Part shown: one piece after another, positions 4,249 through 7,761 of the stretch
Layout of the letters: each line of letters starts with the position of its first letter
Position numbering within the stretch: position 1 is the stretch's first letter
Assembly (NCBI GenBank): GCA_005877705.1
Contig: VBNY01000047.1
Coordinates: 1-7,761 of the forward strand
DNA length: 7,761 bases
Reading direction: 5' to 3'
Origin: Gammaproteobacteria bacterium
GTDB taxonomy: Bacteria; Pseudomonadota; Gammaproteobacteria; Steroidobacterales; Steroidobacteraceae
The notes under the pieces: model-generated
What the model was told of the DNA's origin: nothing
The model's database searches: none
Seen by the model: only the letters and a program-made list of their open reading frames with translations
Position numbers and translations under genes: made by a program

Positions 4249-6663
4249 TCAACCCGCACCAGGGATGACGGTCTCCACACGGGGCATGACGATCTGCGTG
4301 CCGGGGTGCAGGTCCGCGAGATCGAGATCGGGGTTGTATTCCTGCAGCAGCCACACAGGCAGCTGCGAGAACCGTTGCGTAACGGTCCAGAGCGTGTCGC
4401 CGCGCCGCGCGATGTAGATCTCCGTGCCCACGATGCGATGTGAGGCGAAGTAGGCCGCCTGCAGCGCCTGGTGATACTCGCGCCGCCGCTGCTCGAATTC
4501 CTCGCGCGCCACCTTGTGGAAATCCAGCCGCAGCTTGTGGCCGATCAACACGGGCCGCCCATAGCTCATCCGGTTGATCTGGCGCAGATGCGCGGCCGTG
4601 ACGCTGAGCCAGTCCGCGTAATGCCCGAGCGTCTCCGCCGCAGCCACCTGGATGGTGTCGTCCTTGGCGACGGAGTAGTCGGTCGGATCGGCGCTCTGTT
4701 GCGTATCCGCCGCCGGTCCAAGCGAAGGGCTCAGGGCTTCCGCCTGAGCCGCTGATACGGGCTGTGAGTTCTCCGCGGGCCCGTGGCCCGTGGCGACGGC
4801 AGCAGCCTCCTCCGCACTCTCACGCTGCGCCACTAACGCCGGCGCTTCCCCCGCCGGGGCGGGAGCCGCGCCGGGTGCTTGGGTCGGCGCGCCCGGCCGC
4901 TCGGTGCCTATGTTGGGCGCCGCCGTGGAGGCAACGGCCGCGGCCGGCGGCGCTTTGACGACCAACTGCTGCCCTTCAAAGATGAAGTCGCGGTTGCGGA
5001 TACCGTTGAGCTGCAGCAGCTGAGCCTCCGTGAGCCCGGCCTTCGCGGCGATCTCCGATAACGAGTCGCCGCTCCTGACGATATACACGTTCGACGACTC
5101 TGCGGTCGCAGGCGCAGTTCCCGCTACGGTCGCAGTCGCGGCAGGAGGCGCCGCGGCACCGGTCAGGGCCGGAGCGCTGGTCACTGCCGGAGCGACGGCT
5201 ACTGCGACAGTACTGGTTGGAGCCGCAGCAGCGGTTGGGGCCGCCGCGCTGGTTGCGGCCGCAGCACCAGGTGTTGGGCTCACAGGCGCCGGGGTAGCGG
5301 CGGCCACCACCGCTCCGGGCGTCACCTCCGGTACGGTGATGGTGCGGCCGACCCGCAACTTCGCGCTCGTTCTCATCCGGTTCAGCCGCGCGAGCGTCTC
5401 GGTGGTGACGCCATAACGTTCGGCGACCCTGGCGAGGCTATCGCCCGGCTGCACCCGATAGCGCCTGGGCTCGGTCTGGGCGACGAGCAGCTCTCCCGGG
5501 CTCAGGCGCTGCGCCAGCAGCTCGCTCGTCCATTTCTCCCCGTCAATCGGCAGTCTCAGGTGATAGGCCTTGGGGACCTGCCGCTGGCCATCCCACACGG
5601 CTCTCAGCAGCGCCGGGTTCAACGCGCGCAGCTTCTGCCTGTCGAGCTTCAACACGCGCTCCAGGGAGGCGATCGATACGAACGCCGGCAGCGTCACTTC
5701 CTGGAATTTCGCCTCGCTCAACTTGTCGATCGAGCCGAAATATTTCTCCGGATTGCGGTCGACGTCGAGCGCCGCCAGGAACGAGACATAGAAATTGCGC
5801 GACGCGAATCCGAAGGTGCGGCCGTTGTAGTTGCGAACGATCTTGACGATGTCGTCCGTGCCGAGGCTCTCCTTGGCACGGCGCACGCCCGCGGTCCCAT
5901 GGTTGTACGCCGTCAGAGCCAGCGGCCAGGTCCCGAGGACGCGATAGTTGTATGCGAGCAGCTGGGCGGCGGCCTCGGTCGAGCGAAACGGGTCCATACG
6001 GTCGTCGACCGCGCTGTCGATGCGCATGTACCGCCGTCCCGTGGAACGCATGAACTGCCACAATCCGGCGGCGCCGACCTTGGAGTACGCCGCGGGGTTG
6101 AACGAGGACTCCACGTGGGGCAGCACGGCAAGCTCGGCGGGCAGGCCGAGGTTGGCGAGAGCCTCGGCGATATGGGTTTCCCACGCGCCCGAGCGAATGA
6201 GTCCCTCGCGAAACCGGTCCGCCTGGCCGAGCTGAAAGCGGATGTCCTCGATCGCTGCGCGCAACCGGGCCGGTGTGACGCGCTCGCCCCACATGTCCTT
6301 GATGCGCTGATCGTCCTCGGAGAGCGGCTCGACGTCCGCCGCTGCAATCCGGCGGAGCGCGGCGCTGTAGCGGCCGCGAGCCTGCTCCACCAGTCGCTCC
6401 CGCTCGCGGGGCGAGGTGCTCGGCGCGAAGTGCAGGGTGTCGTAAACGACCGCCAGGTTGTACTGGTCATGGAGGAAGCCCGCGTTCGTGTCGATTTCCG
6501 TGTAGACGCGGATCCAGAACTGCACGTCCCGCTCGAGCTCCGGCGGGCGCGGCATGGGGGTCTCGGCGGCGAACCCGCGCGCCAGTGCGAGCCACGTGAA
6601 CACCGCGCCCAGCAGCCAGCGGACGGGCCCCCACGCGGGCTCTGGTGCCCGTGTCGAGTTCAT
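4249..6663 (-). CDS. mltD: Membrane-bound lytic murein transglycosylase D-like, four LysM domains
   Basis: This 804-residue periplasmic enzyme cleaves the MurNAc-GlcNAc bond of peptidoglycan with formation of 1,6-anhydro-MurNAc. Residues 1-33 are a signal peptide without a lipobox cysteine, unlike the E. coli MltD lipoprotein. A helical N-domain (about 40-165) precedes the SLT domain (about 170-300), with catalytic E185 in H-V-E-S-S-F-N-P, then G-A-A-G-L-W-Q-F-M (197-205), A-Y-N-H-G (252-256) and N-F-Y-V (290-293). Peptidoglycan-binding LysM domains lie at about 401-446, 525-570, 662-714 (divergent, with an insertion) and 748-796. Long Ala/Pro/Thr-rich linkers (447-523 and 571-660) separate them. 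E. coli MltD is about 450 residues with two LysMs, so this form is much longer. GGGG sits five bases before the ATG. The L,D-transpeptidase gene follows on the same strand. Confidence 0.93.
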   Translation of the reverse strand: MNSTRAPEPAWGPVRWLLGAVFTWLALARGFAAETPMPRPPELERDVQFWIRVYTEIDTNAGFLHDQYNLAVVYDTLHFAPSTSPRERERLVEQARGRYSAALRRIAAADVEPLSEDDQRIKDMWGERVTPARLRAAIEDIRFQLGQADRFREGLIRSGAWETHIAEALANLGLPAELAVLPHVESSFNPAAYSKVGAAGLWQFMRSTGRRYMRIDSAVDDRMDPFRSTEAAAQLLAYNYRVLGTWPLALTAYNHGTAGVRRAKESLGTDDIVKIVRNYNGRTFGFASRNFYVSFLAALDVDRNPEKYFGSIDKLSEAKFQEVTLPAFVSIASLERVLKLDRQKLRALNPALLRAVWDGQRQVPKAYHLRLPIDGEKWTSELLAQRLSPGELLVAQTEPRRYRVQPGDSLARVAERYGVTTETLARLNRMRTSAKLRVGRTITVPEVTPGAVVAAATPAPVSPTPGAAAATSAAAPTAAAAPTSTVAVAVAPAVTSAPALTGAAAPPAATATVAGTAPATAESSNVYIVRSGDSLSEIAAKAGLTEAQLLQLNGIRNRDFIFEGQQLVVKAPPAAAVASTAAPNIGTERPGAPTQAPGAAPAPAGEAPALVAQRESAEEAAAVATGHGPAENSQPVSAAQAEALSPSLGPAADTQQSADPTDYSVAKDDTIQVAAAETLGHYADWLSVTAAHLRQINRMSYGRPVLIGHKLRLDFHKVAREEFEQRRREYHQALQAAYFASHRIVGTEIYIARRGDTLWTVTQRFSQLPVWLLQEYNPDLDLADLHPGTQIVMPRVETVIPGAG

Positions 6664-6745
6664 TTACACCCCAGATGGTTCAAAATTCCGCCTTTCATTC
6701 AAAGCCTTACGCATGCCCGAGCCACGCGCCGCCGGCCTGGTTCGT

Positions 6746-6782
6746 GACAAACGTGTCGATGTTTTTGACACTTCAGTGTCAA
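6746..6782. promoter_or_regulatory. Operator-like inverted repeats (GACA/TGTC array)
   Basis: TTGACACT and AGTGTCAA (6765-6772 and 6775-6782) form a perfect 8-base inverted repeat with a 2-base centre. Just to the left, GACA-N4-TGTC (6746-6757) repeats the same half-sites, so the order is GACA-4-TGTC-9-GACA-6-TGTC. The array centres about 180 bases upstream of the predicted sigma-54 start and about 100 bases upstream of mltD. This suits an upstream activating site for a sigma-54 enhancer-binding protein, or an operator for mltD. The inner TGTC-N9-GACA is one base short of the TGTC-N10-GACA consensus of GlrR. The actual binder is unknown. Confidence 0.5.
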
Positions 6783-6920
6783 TGATGCCGAACGCGGGCA
6801 ACAAGCGGGGGCTCGGGCACCGCAGCTGCAGGCGCGAAACGGTCTCACAACGCGCACTGCGTCACACTTGAACCACGTCGCAGATACAACATGTCAGATC
6901 CCGGGCTGCAGCCGCGGCTC

Positions 6921-6936
6921 TGGCATGAGCGTTGCT
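6921..6936 (+). promoter_or_regulatory. Sigma-54 (RpoN) -24/-12 promoter
   Basis: TGGCATG-AGCG-TTGCT matches the RpoN consensus TGGCACG-N4-TTGCW at all but one position (C to T after TGGCA). The invariant GG (6922-6923) and GC (6934-6935) are separated by exactly 10 bases, as the sigma factor requires. Transcription would start near 6947-6948, running right toward the terminator at 7112-7136. Such promoters need an activator bound upstream; a candidate site lies at 6746-6782. Confidence 0.7.
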
Positions 6937-6947
6937 TATATCCAGTC

Positions 6948-7136
6948 ACCAACGGCCGGCAACGGCCTTCGAGACGAAGGAAGCGAGCTAGGGTTTATAC
7001 GCAGAAAGAAGAAAGCGCGGGTCTGGAATGTGGCTGGACTGCTCGTCGGATACCGCGTACGCGCACTGAAATAAGAACGATAAGACTCCTCCACACAAGC
7101 AAGCGACCGACACCCCGCAACTGCGGGGTTTTTTTT
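6948..7136 (+). ncRNA. Predicted sigma-54-dependent small RNA, unassigned family
   Basis: A transcript of about 189 nt is predicted between a sigma-54 promoter and an intrinsic terminator, with no credible protein inside. Its 5' end has a 10-base near-repeat (CAACGGCCGG at 6950-6959, CAACGGCCTT at 6960-6969). Hairpin 1 is CCTTCG-AGA-CGAAGG (6966-6980). An A-rich segment, AAGAAGAA (7006-7013), follows. Stem 2 pairs GCGCGG (7015-7020) with CCGCGT (7053-7058), enclosing a loop with three GGA triplets. A second A-rich segment, AATAAGAA (7070-7077), comes before the terminator hairpin. Both A-rich segments fit AANAANAA, the Hfq/Crc 'CA' motif that CrcZ/CrcY RNAs carry, and both lie in predicted unpaired linkers. 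Alternatively, four GGA triplets could make it a CsrA/RsmA decoy. A 13-codon frame (7028-7069) is the only internal peptide candidate and is weak. The 3' end overlaps the nrdJ stop codon by two bases, convergently. Confidence 0.55.
7112..7136 (+). terminator. Intrinsic terminator, plus-strand
   Basis: ACCCCGCA (7112-7119) pairs perfectly with TGCGGGGT (7122-7129), and the run of eight T's spans 7129-7136. In practice CCCCGC/GCGGGG closes an AACT loop. The T-tract is only on the plus-strand side; read from the minus strand the hairpin is followed by GTGTCGGTC. It therefore terminates rightward transcription, from a transcript that must begin in the gap to its left. The last two T's are part of the convergent nrdJ stop codon (7135-7137). 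Confidence 0.9.
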
Positions 7137-7761
7137 AGCCACACTTCGAGTCGCCGCAGTTCAGGCAGGTCATGCAACCGTCCATCATGACGACGGCTGC
7201 GGTGCTGCATTTGCCGCACAGCTGCGCCCCTTCCGGAAAGTGCGGCTTGGCGAAGGCGTCGGCCTGCTTGGCGCGCGCCTCGAACTCGGCGCGCTTCTCG
7301 TCGACGAGCTTCTGCTGGTGCTGATCGAGCTGCGGCTTGCGCATCAGGCCGATCGATTGCAGGTGCCGCTCGATGACGTAGCCGAGCTCGGCGATGATCG
7401 AGGGCATGAACTTGCCGCCCGGCTGCCAGTAGCCGCCCCGCGGGTCGAACACGGCTTTCAGCTCATCGACCAGGAAGGTGACGTCGCCGCCCTTGCGGAA
7501 CACCGCCGAGATGATGCGCGTGAGCGCCACGATCCACTGGAAGTGATCGAGGTTCTTGGAGTTGATGAAAATCTCGAACGGCCGGCGCTGCTCGTACTCG
7601 GTGCCCTCGTTGAGCACGATGTCGTTGATCGTCACGTACATCGCATGATCGGAGATCGGCGTCTTGATCTTGTAGGTCGAGCCGATCAGCATTTCCGGAC
7701 GCTCGAGCTTCTCGTGCATGCGGATGACCTTGGCGGTGCGGCCGTTCTTGTCGCGCACCAG
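7135..7761 (-). CDS. nrdJ: Adenosylcobalamin-dependent (class II) ribonucleotide reductase, C-terminal part (NrdJ or NrdJb)
   Basis: This is the last ~208 codons of a class II ribonucleotide reductase, which makes deoxyribonucleotides in the cytosol using vitamin B12, with or without oxygen. It shows a TSCPD domain from about residue 18 of the fragment: E-R-P-E-M-L-I-G-S-T-Y-K-I-K-T-P, then V-T-I-N-D-I-V-L, F-E-I-F-I-N-S-K, V-F-R-K-G-G-D-V-T-F-L-V-D-E-L-K and F-D-P-R-G-G-Y-W. The end is a cysteine-rich ribbon, C-x2-C (181, 184), C-x2-C-x2-C (195, 198, 201) and S-K-C-G (C206), the mobile redox tail of these enzymes. The frame is open to the window edge. It is either the end of a long NrdJ or most of a separate NrdJb subunit, as in Pseudomonas; a GTG at 7758 is not convincing as the real start. 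The TAA stop (7137-7135) lies partly in the T-tract of the convergent terminator. Confidence 0.92.
   Translation of the reverse strand: MVRDKNGRTAKVIRMHEKLERPEMLIGSTYKIKTPISDHAMYVTINDIVLNEGTEYEQRRPFEIFINSKNLDHFQWIVALTRIISAVFRKGGDVTFLVDELKAVFDPRGGYWQPGGKFMPSIIAELGYVIERHLQSIGLMRKPQLDQHQQKLVDEKRAEFEARAKQADAFAKPHFPEGAQLCGKCSTAAVVMMDGCMTCLNCGDSKCG

Larger units (their letters stand above)
6664..6946. other. Regulatory gap upstream of mltD and of a predicted small RNA
   Basis: No protein gene is convincing here. The gap holds the mltD leader (GGGG Shine-Dalgarno at 6669-6672), a cluster of TGACA/TGTCA half-sites at 6746-6782, a GGCTGCAGCC palindrome at 6904-6913 and a sigma-54 promoter facing right at 6921-6936. 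I found no clear sigma-70 promoter for mltD: TTGACA at 6782-6777 on the minus strand has only a poor -10 (TCGACA) 17 bases on. A 68-codon plus-strand frame from 6868 has no ribosome binding site, begins upstream of the predicted start and crosses the RNA structures. Confidence 0.55.

Noticed and set aside
5560..6747. A 395-codon open frame on the plus strand
   Set aside because: It is antisense to the catalytic part of mltD, whose motifs are unmistakable. No ribosome binding site or known domain was seen.
6765..6782. FNR/Anr-type box
   Set aside because: FNR boxes are TTGAT-N4-ATCAA. Here the TTGAC and GTCAA halves are 8 bases apart and the arms are longer, so the geometry is wrong.
6868..7074. 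A 68-codon plus-strand frame in the mltD-nrdJ gap
   Set aside because: It starts upstream of the predicted transcription start, lacks a ribosome binding site, has mixed codon use and runs through the RNA hairpins.
7112..7136. Terminator of nrdJ (minus strand)
   Set aside because: The T-tract is only on the plus-strand side; on the minus strand the hairpin is preceded by A's and followed by mixed sequence, so it is at best a weak terminator for nrdJ.

Overview
This is a high-GC window (third codon positions mostly G or C) from a gammaproteobacterium-like genome. HtpG, PpnN, an MltD-type transglycosylase and an adenosylcobalamin-dependent ribonucleotide reductase all read as gammaproteobacterial. 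A Steroidobacter/Nevskia-like or xanthomonad-like lineage is my inference from composition and the ParA subfamily, not something the sequence proves.

Layout. The left edge holds the 5' end of htpG (minus strand) with a heat-shock (sigma-32) type promoter. A 358-base gap follows, with a 13-base direct repeat and a run of back-to-back hairpins. Next come a small two-helix membrane protein (minus), then a ParA-type ATPase (plus) that is broken by a small internal deletion removing its Walker B strand and changing frame. Convergent with it is a small soluble orphan protein carrying a duplicated Y-x-N-W-x-D-R-M motif. The centre is a minus-strand cell-envelope and nucleotide block: mltD (transglycosylase with four LysM domains), a YkuD-fold L,D-transpeptidase with its own TATAAT box, and ppnN, whose GTG start directly abuts the transpeptidase stop codon. 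The right edge holds the 3' end of an nrdJ-type class II ribonucleotide reductase gene (minus).

The most interesting part is the 471-base non-coding gap between mltD and nrdJ. On the plus strand it has an excellent sigma-54 (-24/-12) promoter, an operator-like inverted repeat about 165-200 bases upstream where an enhancer-binding protein would sit, two A-rich AANAANAA motifs in predicted unpaired linkers, and a textbook intrinsic terminator. Together these predict a sigma-54-driven small RNA of about 190 nt, in architecture like the CrcZ/CrcY or GlmY/GlmZ RNAs, which I could not assign to any named family.

How the genes relate. MltD cuts peptidoglycan glycan strands and the L,D-transpeptidase acts on peptide stems or on attached lipoprotein, so these two form a wall-remodelling pair. 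PpnN recycles nucleoside monophosphates and is co-translated with the transpeptidase. The htpG, parA remnant and nrdJ genes appear functionally unrelated neighbours.
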